A stretch of DNA of 64,000 bases, taken from the NCBI RefSeq assembly GCF_041751335.1, contig NZ_JBGSXS010000243.1:1-64000 (forward strand), in the 5' to 3' direction. Under the pieces are notes generated by a model. That model was not told where the DNA came from and did no database searches. It saw nothing but the letters and a program-made list of their open reading frames with translations. The DNA is from Aquiflexum sp041751335 (lineage in GTDB: Bacteria > Bacteroidota > Bacteroidia > Cytophagales > Cyclobacteriaceae). Of the stretch, positions 16,917-26,013 are shown in pieces (the stretch's first letter is position 1; each line of letters begins with the position of its first letter). The position numbers and the translations under genes were made by a program.

Positions 16917-17813
16917 TCACAAACTTACCCAGTCAATATCTTTTTTGAGATATAACAATGTCTTGGCTTCCTTTGAATTTTCTATGGTTTGATGCATATA
17001 TTCCCAGTTTGCAGTAGGCGGCATACTCATCAAAATACTCTCAGTTCTTCCATTGGTATCCAAACCAAACTTGGTGCCCGCATCCCATACCAAATTAAAC
17101 TCCACATATCTTCCCCGTCGAATGGATTGCCATTTTTTTTCAGAATCGGAATAAGGAAGCGCATGGTTTTTAGCCATAAAATGTCTGTACACATTTGGAA
17201 ATAGGTATCCTATTGATTTGACGAATTCAAAGATACTGTTCATTTCAATCGGGTCTTTGCTATCGAGACGGTCAAAAAATATTCCACCTATACCCCTTGT
17301 TTCATTGCGATGCTTAATATAAAAGTAATCATCTGCCCATTTTTTGAATTTTGGATAGTAATCTTTATTAAATAAGTCACAGGTTTTTTTTACTTCCTGA
17401 TGAAAATGTTTAGCATCCTCCAAATCAACATAATGTGGCGTAAGATCAATACCTCCTCCAAACCATCTGACCCCATTGCTCATTTCAAAATATCGGATAT
17501 TCATATGAATTATCGGGACCATAGGACTATAAGGGTGGATAACAATTGATACCCCGGTAGCAAAAAAATCCGCTTTTTTAAGTTTGAGTTTGTTCAGGAT
17601 TTTTTCTGGGGTGGGTCCTTCCACCGCGGAAAAAGCAACTCCGCCTTTTTCAATTATTTTACCATTTTTGAAAATACGGGTACGACCACCGCCACCTTCA
17701 ACTCTTTCCCATTTGTCTTCTTGGAAAGAACCGATTCCATCTCCCAACTCAAGCTCTCTACAAATATGGACCTGAAGGTCCATGAAGTCACGGGTGATAA
17801 TATGTTTATCCAT
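16917..17813 (-). CDS. hemF: Oxygen-dependent coproporphyrinogen III oxidase
   Basis: The 298-residue enzyme oxidatively decarboxylates coproporphyrinogen III to protoporphyrinogen IX in haem synthesis and needs molecular oxygen. Signatures are GGRTRIFKNG, VAFSAVEG, VIHPYSPMVPIIHMNIRYF, WFGGGIDLTPHYV and the C-terminal block RRGRYVEFNLVWDAGTKFG followed by GRTESILMSMPP. The length fits the bacterial and eukaryotic family. Its presence indicates an aerobic lifestyle. The TrpF-like gene is 49 bp upstream and the PAP2 gene 29 bp downstream, all on the same strand. Confidence 0.97.
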   Translation of the reverse strand: MDKHIITRDFMDLQVHICRELELGDGIGSFQEDKWERVEGGGGRTRIFKNGKIIEKGGVAFSAVEGPTPEKILNKLKLKKADFFATGVSIVIHPYSPMVPIIHMNIRYFEMSNGVRWFGGGIDLTPHYVDLEDAKHFHQEVKKTCDLFNKDYYPKFKKWADDYFYIKHRNETRGIGGIFFDRLDSKDPIEMNSIFEFVKSIGYLFPNVYRHFMAKNHALPYSDSEKKWQSIRRGRYVEFNLVWDAGTKFGLDTNGRTESILMSMPPTANWEYMHQTIENSKEAKTLLYLKKDIDWVSL

Positions 17814-17862
17814 TAGATAAGTTAATTCAAATAAATCCTGTGGTTGAAAAGTAGTATTTTGA

Positions 17863-18489
17863 TTATTCTTCTAATTCCAAAGACTCAAGAATGTCAGCCA
17901 TTTCATCAAAATCTTTAAGACCAGGTTTGATTTCATCACCACCCTGAATGGAAATACCTTTGATTCCTGTGCTTTCAACTAATTCGAACACAGAATCTGC
18001 CTCAATCCCAAAACCTAATAGCACTTGACATTTGGAAGATAGTTCCTTGATTTTTTTAAGGACTTCACCATTTAATTCCAATGTTTCTGATTGAAGTAGT
18101 AGAGTGACATTATAATTATAGACAGCAGAAGATTTCTTGATCAAATCCTCGATATCATTTATATTTTCAACTTTTTGATGGAGGATAATCCCATAACTTG
18201 TATTGACCAACATTTTAAGGTGGATTTCTTCCCCGACCTCGATATATTTGATTTCAGGGTAATCTTTTAACAAGGTGAGCATTCTTTCAGGATGTGTATG
18301 GGACCACTCAGCAACATAATCTACGCCAGAAAGCCAACCTGTGATTTCTTTAAATTTATCAGGAGACACAAAATTTTTATCACTTTCTTCCAGGCAAAAC
18401 CCTATCATATTTACCTGCATACCCGCACAATAGCGGGCATCTGATAGGTTATTGACTGCCGAAATTTTAACAAATGTTTTTAACGCCAT
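17863..18489 (-). CDS. TrpF-like TIM-barrel protein lacking the catalytic Cys
   Basis: The 208-residue protein resembles phosphoribosylanthranilate isomerase in layout. There is an N-terminal strand followed by SDARYCAGMQVNMIGFCLEE (compare the GaDxxGFxF strand of TrpF), a central VDYVAEW, a late strand with LLGFGIEADSV, and a C-terminal GISIQGGDEIKPGLKDFDEM that mimics the phosphate-binding and PGxKD end. The start reads FVKISAVNN where true TrpF has K-I-C-G, so the catalytic Cys is replaced. The catalytic Asp region is LLLQSE and not recognisable as the active form. It is probably not a functional isomerase. No other trp gene is nearby. Confidence 0.65.
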   Translation of the reverse strand: MALKTFVKISAVNNLSDARYCAGMQVNMIGFCLEESDKNFVSPDKFKEITGWLSGVDYVAEWSHTHPERMLTLLKDYPEIKYIEVGEEIHLKMLVNTSYGIILHQKVENINDIEDLIKKSSAVYNYNVTLLLQSETLELNGEVLKKIKELSSKCQVLLGFGIEADSVFELVESTGIKGISIQGGDEIKPGLKDFDEMADILESLELEE

Positions 18490-18571
18490 TTTTGATATAC
18501 TTTTTTATGGGCGCTAAGGTAAAAGATTTCAACATAAAAATGTATTTTTACCGCCTGCTATAGTTAATGAA

Positions 18572-19258
18572 ATGAACAGCTTACACCCTATCAGATTTAT
18601 TATATTAACTGCAATCCTATTTTCCTGTGGCGAAACAGAAAATCCAAGAGGTGATTTTGGATTGGATTATCAGCCTTTGGAGATTGGATTGTATTGGGAA
18701 TATGAAGTCAACCAAACCATTGTTTTTGGTGAAAATGACTCAGAAGTATCCTCCTTTTTTCTAAGAGATAGGGTAGACTACAGCTATATCAATGCTGAAG
18801 GAGAGTTTGTATATGTGTTAATAAGGGAAATGTCTGAGGATAGGTCATTTTGGCAAGCAACCGGTAATTATGCCTTGCAACATATCCGAAATACACTGAT
18901 CCGGAATTTTGAGAACAAAAGAACCGTCAATTTGGTTTTTCCTCCTGAATTAGGGAAGTCTTGGGATTCAGAAGTGTTAAATTCCCAAAATCAGGACATA
19001 TTTAAAATTGATTTTATGGGAACCATCCCTGTAGGAGAACAATCTTTTACCCGTTCCCTGAAAGTATTGCAGGAAGAGGAAGATGATGAAATCACTTTCA
19101 GAAATAATAGATATGAGGTTTTTTCCAAAGGGATAGGGCTTGTGGAACAATATCATGAAGTTTTCACTTATTGCTCTAGAAACGATTGTCTAGGTCAGAT
19201 GGTCATTGATTCAGGCAAATTGACCCATCTCAAAATATTGGCATATGGTAAATTGTAA
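18572..19258 (+). CDS. Putative lipoprotein of unknown function
   Basis: The 228-residue product has a short signal peptide with a lipobox (ILTAILFSCGE, Cys about residue 19). The mature part is beta-rich and acidic, with a pattern typical of exported Bacteroidota proteins (DYQPLEIGLYWEYEV, then repeated strands). Two cysteines near the C-terminus (TYCSRNDC) could form a disulfide. No family was recognised. Its last 14 bases overlap the start of the subtilase, so it may be made together with that protease, perhaps as a partner or inhibitor; that is inference from context only. Confidence 0.7.
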   Translation: MNSLHPIRFIILTAILFSCGETENPRGDFGLDYQPLEIGLYWEYEVNQTIVFGENDSEVSSFFLRDRVDYSYINAEGEFVYVLIREMSEDRSFWQATGNYALQHIRNTLIRNFENKRTVNLVFPPELGKSWDSEVLNSQNQDIFKIDFMGTIPVGEQSFTRSLKVLQEEEDDEITFRNNRYEVFSKGIGLVEQYHEVFTYCSRNDCLGQMVIDSGKLTHLKILAYGKL

Positions 19259-20885
19259 CAAATATTTTTTAGTGCTTCTGTTTTTGGTATGCAGTGGTTC
19301 AGTCTTAGGACAAAACCGATATGCTGTTCATTTTAAATTCAAGCCACAGGATAGTTATTCCTTTAACAGCCCTGAGGAATTCCTTACCGGAAAATCCTTG
19401 GAAAGAAGGCTGAAGCAACTGATTTCATTGGATAGCCTTGATTTTCCGGTTTCACAAAAATATCTTGAGGCCATTAGCCCATCTGTAGATATAATTCTAT
19501 ATAACAGTCATTGGCTGAATGCATCAATAGTTACTGCAAACCCAGAAAAAATACCAGATTTGGAATCATTTCCATTTGTGGAAAAAGTGGTATTGGTAGC
19601 TCCAGGTAGTTTTTCTCAGGCCAGACTAGATTCCAGAAATAAAGGGGGTTTGAATGTAAATTTTAATATTTCTTCGAAAAAAAATTCCTCTCCCTATGAT
19701 TTCCAAAATCAGGTTTTGGGAATTCCACAGATGCACGATGCAGGATTTAAGGGTAAAGGAATCACGATAGCGGTTTTTGATGCAGGATTTCCCGGAGTAA
19801 ACCAAATCCCAGCCTTTTCACATCTATTTGATAATCAGCAGATTGTTGGAACAAGGGATTTCGTGCATATAGGAAATGATGATGTTTTCAGCAAAAATCA
19901 ACATGGAACCAATGTTTTGTCTTTGATTGCCGCCAATGATGAAGAATTATTGGTTTCGGGTGCCCCTGAATCCAATTTTATATTATGCATCACAGAAGAT
20001 GTCCCCACAGAATACCGGATAGAAGAATACAATTGGGTAAAAGCTGCTGAATACGCGGACAGTCTCGGAGTAGATATCATCAACAGTTCTTTAGGTTATT
20101 GGGATTTTGATGACCCGGCAATGAATTATACCACCAATGACCTTGATGGGGAAACGGCCGTGATATCCATAGGGGCATCCATTGCAGCAAATAAGGGTAT
20201 TTTGGTTGTGACTAGTGCAGGAAATTATGGAACAAGAGGTGTTTCTTCCCTCACAGCCCCTGCAGACGCAAGAGGAATCTTGGCAATAGGTGCTGTAAAA
20301 TCAGATTTGACCAGGGCGTCTTTCAGTTCAATGGGCCCTACTGCTGATGGAAGAATCAAGCCTGATGTCTCTGCTTTCGGAGAACAAGTCTTTGTAGTCA
20401 GGTTCAATGGGATCGTGTCGAGGGGTAACGGAACATCTTTTTCAGGTCCGCAAGTAGCAGCACTGGCTGCTGGATTATGGCAAGGCAGACCCGAATGGAC
20501 AAAAGATGAATTATTGGAAAACTTGATAAAAAGCGCTCATCAGGCTAAGGAGCCCGATAATCTTCTAGGTTTTGGAATTCCTGATTTTTATAAAGCTTTT
20601 TATGGAGAGATTTTGGATATAGTCACTGTAGATAAAGAAGGAAATTGGAAAGTTTATCCCAATCCTTTAAAAGGCACTGATTTGTTCATTTCTTTTGGTG
20701 CTAATCTAAAAGGGGAATTCTCATTAATAGATATGCAAGGTAAAATTGTGAAAAAAGAAACTTTAATAAGAACAAATCTACAAGTACCTTTTGAAGTAAA
20801 TTTACCGGAGATGCGGAATGGAGTTTATTTTGTTCAAATGCAATCTGGCAAGGAAATCCAAAAGACAAAATTGATGAAAAGGTAG
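19245..20885 (+). CDS. S8 family serine peptidase with type IX secretion sorting domain
   Basis: The 546-residue protein has a signal peptide (1-22, ending SVLGQ), a propeptide-like region (about 25-150) and a subtilisin catalytic domain. The triad is seen as VFDAGF (D179), NQHGTNV (H220) and GNGTSFSGPQ (S398), with the oxyanion Asn in SAGN (N327). From about residue 470 a type A T9SS C-terminal domain follows: WKVYPNPLKG, FSLIDMQGKIV, and RNGVYFVQM before KLMKR. It should be exported to the cell surface or medium through the type IX system and cleave proteins there. The start codon lies inside the upstream lipoprotein gene (14-bp overlap). Confidence 0.93.
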   Translation: MVNCNKYFLVLLFLVCSGSVLGQNRYAVHFKFKPQDSYSFNSPEEFLTGKSLERRLKQLISLDSLDFPVSQKYLEAISPSVDIILYNSHWLNASIVTANPEKIPDLESFPFVEKVVLVAPGSFSQARLDSRNKGGLNVNFNISSKKNSSPYDFQNQVLGIPQMHDAGFKGKGITIAVFDAGFPGVNQIPAFSHLFDNQQIVGTRDFVHIGNDDVFSKNQHGTNVLSLIAANDEELLVSGAPESNFILCITEDVPTEYRIEEYNWVKAAEYADSLGVDIINSSLGYWDFDDPAMNYTTNDLDGETAVISIGASIAANKGILVVTSAGNYGTRGVSSLTAPADARGILAIGAVKSDLTRASFSSMGPTADGRIKPDVSAFGEQVFVVRFNGIVSRGNGTSFSGPQVAALAAGLWQGRPEWTKDELLENLIKSAHQAKEPDNLLGFGIPDFYKAFYGEILDIVTVDKEGNWKVYPNPLKGTDLFISFGANLKGEFSLIDMQGKIVKKETLIRTNLQVPFEVNLPEMRNGVYFVQMQSGKEIQKTKLMKR

Positions 20886-20939
20886 GTGGCCAATTGTATT
20901 TTTATTTCCTTTGCAGCATAGTTAAAATTCACCAGTTTC

Positions 20940-21590
20940 ATGTCTATTAAAATTGCTCCTTCTGTTTTGGCTGCTGATTTCGCCAATTTACAATCTGAAA
21001 TAGAAATGTTGAATGCATCAGAAGCAGACTTTATCCATGTGGATATAATGGATGGTGTATTTGTTCCCAATATTTCTTTTGGAATACCAGTTACGGAGGC
21101 AATAAACAAACATGCCACCAAACCTTTGGATGTCCATTTGATGATTGTAGATCCTGACAGATATTTGGAGGCATTCAAAAATGCAGGGGCAAGTATAATT
21201 TCGGTTCACTTAGAAGCATGTAATCATTTGCACAGAACTTTGCAAGCCATCAAAGAATTGGGCTGTAAAGCAGGAGTTGCCCTAAATCCACATACTTCGG
21301 TTCAGCTTCTTGAGGATGTGATCAATGACATTGATCTCGTATGTCTGATGTCAGTCAACCCTGGTTTTGGCGGGCAAAAATTCATTGCAAACACCTATAA
21401 TAAAATTAGTCAATTGAAATACCTTATCAATCAAAAAGGCGCCAACACATTAATTGAAATCGATGGCGGGGTCAATAAGCTCAATGCACCATTGCTTGCA
21501 GAAGCGGGGGCAGACATTTTGGTGGCAGGAAGTTTTGTTTTTTCTGCGGAAAATCCTTTTGAAACTATAAAGAGTCTTAAAAATATCTAG
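20940..21590 (+). CDS. rpe: Ribulose-phosphate 3-epimerase
   Basis: This 216-residue TIM-barrel enzyme interconverts ribulose 5-phosphate and xylulose 5-phosphate in the pentose phosphate pathway. Metal-binding and phosphate motifs are all present: IAPSVLAADFANL, HVDIMDGVFVPN, LDVHLMI, VNPGFGGQKF and EIDGGVN, ending with GADILVAGSFVF. Length and start are standard. It follows the subtilase gene after 54 bp on the same strand but has no functional link to it. Confidence 0.97.
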   Translation: MSIKIAPSVLAADFANLQSEIEMLNASEADFIHVDIMDGVFVPNISFGIPVTEAINKHATKPLDVHLMIVDPDRYLEAFKNAGASIISVHLEACNHLHRTLQAIKELGCKAGVALNPHTSVQLLEDVINDIDLVCLMSVNPGFGGQKFIANTYNKISQLKYLINQKGANTLIEIDGGVNKLNAPLLAEAGADILVAGSFVFSAENPFETIKSLKNI

Positions 21591-21747
21591 TTTTTAGAAA
21601 ATGCAACTTTTACCCCTAATGGTTTTAAATTGCCATTTAACAATTTTTATGGCCAAATTTTTGTAGTTTCTCTTGTAAAACAGGCATTAAAACTGTTAAT
21701 TAGAAATTAATTCAAATTTGATTAAACAATTTAAACCTTCTATTAAG

Positions 21748-22248
21748 ATGAAAAAAGTATTTGTATTGGCGTTTTTCCTTTTGGGTATTTTGAGTGTAAA
21801 TACCATGGCGCAGGATGCTCCTGAAGAAGTTACAGAAGAGGAAATTCAAAAATTTGCTGCTATGGAAGAGGCAGTGGCAAACTACCTCGAAGAAAAGCAG
21901 GAGCAATTGGTGGAAATGATTAAAACTGATGAGGCCCTGGGAGGCGCAGCCAGATACAATGAAATCAAAGGTGCATGGGGCAATGAAGATAAGCTTTCAG
22001 AAATCAATATTACTGTTGAAGAAAGAGAGGCCTTCCAAAAAGTCCAAGATTTCATGGATTCACTTTCTGAAGATGTGAAGAAATTCAAAGTTGATATGAT
22101 TATGGATGCAGAAACTCTTGGAGCAGGTACTTATAACAAAATCATGAAAGCGATGAGTGCTGACCCTGCAGTGAAGGAAAAAGTAGATAACCTAATTACA
22201 GAATTAAAAGAGAAAAGAGCCGCAGTTGATGGCGAAGTCACCAACTGA
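21748..22248 (+). CDS. Small exported helical protein with an internal duplication
   Basis: A frame is open from a TTG at 21718, but the ATG at 21748 begins a clean signal peptide (MKKVFVLAFF to NTMAQ), giving 166 residues. The mature protein is acidic, almost entirely helical and lacks cysteines. Two halves look related: ALGGAARYNEIKGAWGNEDK in the first and TLGAGTYNKIMKAMSADPAV in the second, each preceded by a long amphipathic helix ending in a Lys/Asp-rich turn. This resembles DUF4168-like periplasmic proteins in general form, but I cannot confirm the family. A terminator follows directly. Confidence 0.72.
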   Translation: MKKVFVLAFFLLGILSVNTMAQDAPEEVTEEEIQKFAAMEEAVANYLEEKQEQLVEMIKTDEALGGAARYNEIKGAWGNEDKLSEINITVEEREAFQKVQDFMDSLSEDVKKFKVDMIMDAETLGAGTYNKIMKAMSADPAVKEKVDNLITELKEKRAAVDGEVTN

Positions 22249-22265
22249 TTAAAATAATTCTAATG

Positions 22266-22300
22266 AAAAGGCTTCCAATTCTGGAAGCCTTTTTTGTTTT
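22266..22300 (+). terminator. Intrinsic terminator after the small helical protein
   Basis: AAAAGGCTTCCA (22266-22277) pairs perfectly with TGGAAGCCTTTT across a 4-base loop and runs into a T-rich tail (TTTTTTGTTTT). It begins 18 bases after the stop codon at 22248. An ATG inside it (22263) is in frame with the next gene but would place the start codon in the terminator stem. Confidence 0.85.
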
Positions 22301-22343
22301 AATTGAGGTATTGTTTTTACTTTCGGGTTCGTTAAATAGCAGT

Positions 22344-23327
22344 ATGAGAAAAGTCTATTTTATATTGATTTTATGCTTGATGGGTTTTCAATCCTTATTT
22401 GCTCAAGATGATATTTTCGGTATTGATTCCAAAGCAAGAAATAAGGGAAGGAAAAGTCAGAGTAACATTGGTAATGTTTTTAGAAATGCTGTAAGTAATT
22501 TCAGTTTTGAATTTTCCTCTGGAGGAACCTTTCATACCAATCAGATGCAATTCTTTTCCGAATTTCCAGGTCGGTATCCTATTAGACAATACAACAACCT
22601 TGAGGAGCCCCAATCAATTTTAGCAGGAGATACTCTAAGATTTTCAAGCAACCAAATGGCGATACCAATAAATCTAGGTGTCAAATTGAATCTATTCAAC
22701 ACATTGATGTTAGGAGCTGGTTATGGCCGTGAGTTTGGAAGAATGAACAATCTTAGAGGTGGGGATTTTGAGTTTCAATTTGAAAATTCCAATTATACTT
22801 TGGATAGGGCATTTGGATCAGTAGGGCTAGTAATTTATGACGCCAGAAAAAGAGCCAAATTTTTAAATTGGAGGTATAGACAATTTTCCACCAATAATAT
22901 CTACATGCAGTCCGAAAAGAATCAGAGAATCCGTCAAAATTATCCATGGAGATTCTTAATAGAAGCTGAGTTTGGAAATTTGTATTTGAGAAAGAATTTT
23001 GATGGTAGGGCACTACCAGTTGATGAGCCTTTTTATAATGTTGGTCTTAGGATTGAAAGGGAGTTTTCAGAATACGCAAGATTCTTTGCCAAAACAGGGA
23101 TTGAGTTTAGAAATTATAATTTCAGGACTGAAAATATTGATGAACTCCAAAATATAAGGCAGAATTTATATCTGGCCCAAGTTGGTATTTCAATCAGTCT
23201 ACCCGGTACCAAAAGATGTAAAGTACATGGTTGTGGTGTGGTAATGAGGCATGTACACGATGGTGTAGAATACAGAGGAAGCTCAATATTCAATTTCCAA
23301 AACAGGAAAGTTGGTCAATGGTATTAA
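22344..23327 (+). CDS. Exported beta-rich protein, probably outer-membrane beta-barrel
   Basis: Although the frame is open from 22263, the ATG at 22344 starts a good signal peptide (MRKVYFILILCLMGFQ, cleaved after LFAQ), giving 327 residues; the upstream codons fall in a terminator and encode an unlikely sequence. The mature part has a short basic segment (KARNKGRKSQSN) and then alternating strands with many aromatic ends (FEFSSGGTFHTNQMQFF, LGVKLNLFNTLMLGAGYG), consistent with a small barrel. The C-terminus has a Cys pair (RCKVHGC) and ends KVGQWY rather than Phe. No family was recognised. It lies directly upstream of gyrA (92 bp). Confidence 0.72.
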   Translation: MRKVYFILILCLMGFQSLFAQDDIFGIDSKARNKGRKSQSNIGNVFRNAVSNFSFEFSSGGTFHTNQMQFFSEFPGRYPIRQYNNLEEPQSILAGDTLRFSSNQMAIPINLGVKLNLFNTLMLGAGYGREFGRMNNLRGGDFEFQFENSNYTLDRAFGSVGLVIYDARKRAKFLNWRYRQFSTNNIYMQSEKNQRIRQNYPWRFLIEAEFGNLYLRKNFDGRALPVDEPFYNVGLRIEREFSEYARFFAKTGIEFRNYNFRTENIDELQNIRQNLYLAQVGISISLPGTKRCKVHGCGVVMRHVHDGVEYRGSSIFNFQNRKVGQWY

Positions 23328-23419
23328 AGTATACCCAAATAGCCTTTACAAGACAGAATAATCTTTTTAAAACCGTATTCTTTTTAGTAAATTGCAAACC
23401 TATTGATCACCTATAAAAT

Positions 23420-25954
23420 ATGGCGAAAGGAGAAAACGAGAATATAATTCCGATTAATATTGAAGATGAAATGCGAGGGGCCTACATCGATTATTCGATG
23501 TCGGTTATTGTTTCCAGAGCACTTCCAGATGTCCGTGACGGACTCAAGCCAGTTCACCGAAGAATTCTTTTTGGAATGCAGGAACTTGGCGTAATGCACA
23601 ACAAACCATTCAAAAAATCAGCAAGGATAGTAGGAGAAGTATTGGGTAAATATCACCCACATGGTGACTCTGCAGTCTATGAAACAATGGTCCGTATGGC
23701 CCAGCCTTGGTCCTTGAGATATCCTTTGGTAGATGGTCAGGGTAACTTTGGGTCTGTGGATGGAGATAATCCCGCGGCCATGCGTTACACCGAAGCAAGG
23801 CTGAAAAGAATTGCGGAAGAGCTGCTGATCGATATCAATAAAGAAACTGTTGACTTTCAGTTAAACTTTGATGATTCCCTAAAAGAACCGGTTGTCCTAC
23901 CGGCCAAAATCCCTGCACTATTGCTAAATGGCGCATCTGGTATCGCTGTAGGTATGGCAACCAATATGGCTCCGCACAATTTGGGAGAAGTTGTCGATGG
24001 AATCATTGCTTACATTGACAATCGGGATATCACTATTTCGGAATTGATGGAGTTTATTATTGCTCCTGATTTCCCTACAGGGGGTATTATTTATGGTTAT
24101 AATGGTGTAAAAGCAGCTTTTGAAACAGGAAGAGGCAGGATCATTGTACGGGGCAAAGCCGAAGTGGAAACCAAAGACAATGGACGTGAGTCTATCATTA
24201 TTTCTGAGATTCCATATGTGGTCAACAAGGCCAATATGATTGAAAAGACTGCTGCGCTTATAAATGAGAAAAAAATTGATGGTATCGTTGCTATCCGAGA
24301 TGAATCTGATAGACAGGGTATGCGTGTGGTTTATGATCTGAAGAGAGACGCCGTTACAAATGTTGTCTTAAACAATCTTTATAAGCAAACTCAGTTACAG
24401 ACCTCATTTTCAGTAAATAATGTAGCTTTAGTAAAAGGACGTCCACAAACCTTGAACCTCAAGGATATGATTGTACACTATGTCAATCACAGACATGAGG
24501 TGGTGGTCAGAAGGACCGAATATGAACTAAGAGAGGCTGAAAAGAGAGCCCATATTCTTGAAGGCTACCTGATAGCTTTGGATCATTTGGATGAAGTTAT
24601 ATCCCTGATTAGAAGTTCCAGAGATCCTGAAACTGCAAGAAATGGCCTGATGGAGAAGTTTGAGCTTAGTGAAATCCAAGCAAGAGCAATTCTTGACATG
24701 AGGCTTCAGCGGCTTACAGGAATGGAGCGTGAAAAGATCCAGGAAGAATATAGAGAATTGATGGCTTTTATTGAAGAACTCAAAGGGATTCTTGAAAGTG
24801 AAGAAAAGCGGATGCAGATCATCAAAGATGAACTTGCTGAAATAAGAAACCGCTACAGTGATGAGAGGAGAACTGTCATTGAACATAATGCGGAAGACTT
24901 CAATTATGAAGATATGATTCCAAATGAAGAAGTTGTCATCACGGTATCCAATGAAGGCTATATCAAAAGAACTGTTCTTACTGAATACAGGACTCAAGGC
25001 CGAGGTGGCGTTGGTTCCAAAGGTGTCTCTACAAAACAGGATGATTGGACTGAATATTTGTTTACGGCTTCAACCCATAATTACCTTTTGATTTTCACTG
25101 ACCTTGGTAAATTGTTTTGGTTAAAGACTTATGCTATTCCTGAAGGATCAAAAACTTCCAAAGGCCGTCCTATTCAGAATTTGATCAATATCAATTCCGA
25201 GGATAAAATCAGATCTATCATTCAGGTAGGTGACCTGAACGATGAAGATTATATCAATAACAATTACCTTGTGATGGTAACCAAAAAGGGAATTATCAAA
25301 AAAACCACCCTTGAACAATACTCAAGACCAAGGACAAATGGTATAATCGCCCTGAATATTAGGGATGAAGATCAATTGTTGAGGGTAGAAATGACAGATG
25401 GCGATACTCATATCATTATAGCAGCCAAATCCGGAAGAGCCATTCATTTCCATGAGTCTACGGTTAGACCAATGGGCAGGACGGCCACCGGTGTAAAGGC
25501 AATTAAGTTAAGGGATGTTAAAGATGAAGTGGTTGGCATGGTATGTGCATCTAGAGAAGATGCTAGTCTTTTGGTAGTTTCTGAGAAGGGTTATGGTAAA
25601 AGATCTCCACTTGATGAATATAGAATTACCAATAGAGGAGGTAAAGGGGTCAAAGCCATGAACATCACGGATAAGACAGGATTCCTTGTTGCTATTAAAG
25701 AAGTTGTCGACAGCGATGACTTGATGATCATCAACAAATCAGGAATCACCATCAGAACTCCGGTTTCAGAACTTAGGGTAATGGGCAGGGCAACTCAAGG
25801 AGTCCGCCTTATCAAACTTAGTGAAACTGATCAAATTTCATCAGTTGAAAAAATTTCAAGAGAAGAAGAGGAAGAAGTGGAAGAAGGTGAAATAGAAAAC
25901 GGAACAGATGAGGTGACAGGAGAAAATGAGGGTGAAAATCCTATAGAATCTTAA
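23420..25954 (+). CDS. gyrA: DNA gyrase subunit A
   Basis: The 844-residue product is the breakage-reunion subunit of gyrase, which introduces negative supercoils with GyrB. The catalytic Tyr is Y123 in AAMRYTEARL. The quinolone-resistance region reads GKYHPHGDSAVYETM, with the wild-type-like Ser (S84) and an acidic Glu (E88) where E. coli has Asp87, so no resistance change is seen. The C-terminal beta-pinwheel carries the GyrA box as QGRGGVGSKG. The last 35 residues form a very acidic tail (about 810-844), as in many GyrA proteins, which can tune supercoiling. The ATG at 23420 gives the usual short N-terminus. gyrB is not in the window. Confidence 0.98.
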   Translation: MAKGENENIIPINIEDEMRGAYIDYSMSVIVSRALPDVRDGLKPVHRRILFGMQELGVMHNKPFKKSARIVGEVLGKYHPHGDSAVYETMVRMAQPWSLRYPLVDGQGNFGSVDGDNPAAMRYTEARLKRIAEELLIDINKETVDFQLNFDDSLKEPVVLPAKIPALLLNGASGIAVGMATNMAPHNLGEVVDGIIAYIDNRDITISELMEFIIAPDFPTGGIIYGYNGVKAAFETGRGRIIVRGKAEVETKDNGRESIIISEIPYVVNKANMIEKTAALINEKKIDGIVAIRDESDRQGMRVVYDLKRDAVTNVVLNNLYKQTQLQTSFSVNNVALVKGRPQTLNLKDMIVHYVNHRHEVVVRRTEYELREAEKRAHILEGYLIALDHLDEVISLIRSSRDPETARNGLMEKFELSEIQARAILDMRLQRLTGMEREKIQEEYRELMAFIEELKGILESEEKRMQIIKDELAEIRNRYSDERRTVIEHNAEDFNYEDMIPNEEVVITVSNEGYIKRTVLTEYRTQGRGGVGSKGVSTKQDDWTEYLFTASTHNYLLIFTDLGKLFWLKTYAIPEGSKTSKGRPIQNLININSEDKIRSIIQVGDLNDEDYINNNYLVMVTKKGIIKKTTLEQYSRPRTNGIIALNIRDEDQLLRVEMTDGDTHIIIAAKSGRAIHFHESTVRPMGRTATGVKAIKLRDVKDEVVGMVCASREDASLLVVSEKGYGKRSPLDEYRITNRGGKGVKAMNITDKTGFLVAIKEVVDSDDLMIINKSGITIRTPVSELRVMGRATQGVRLIKLSETDQISSVEKISREEEEEVEEGEIENGTDEVTGENEGENPIES

Positions 25955-26013
25955 TGAACGAGTATTTAAATCCAAATCAATATAGACCAAACAATTAGCA
26001 AAAACGAAATAAA

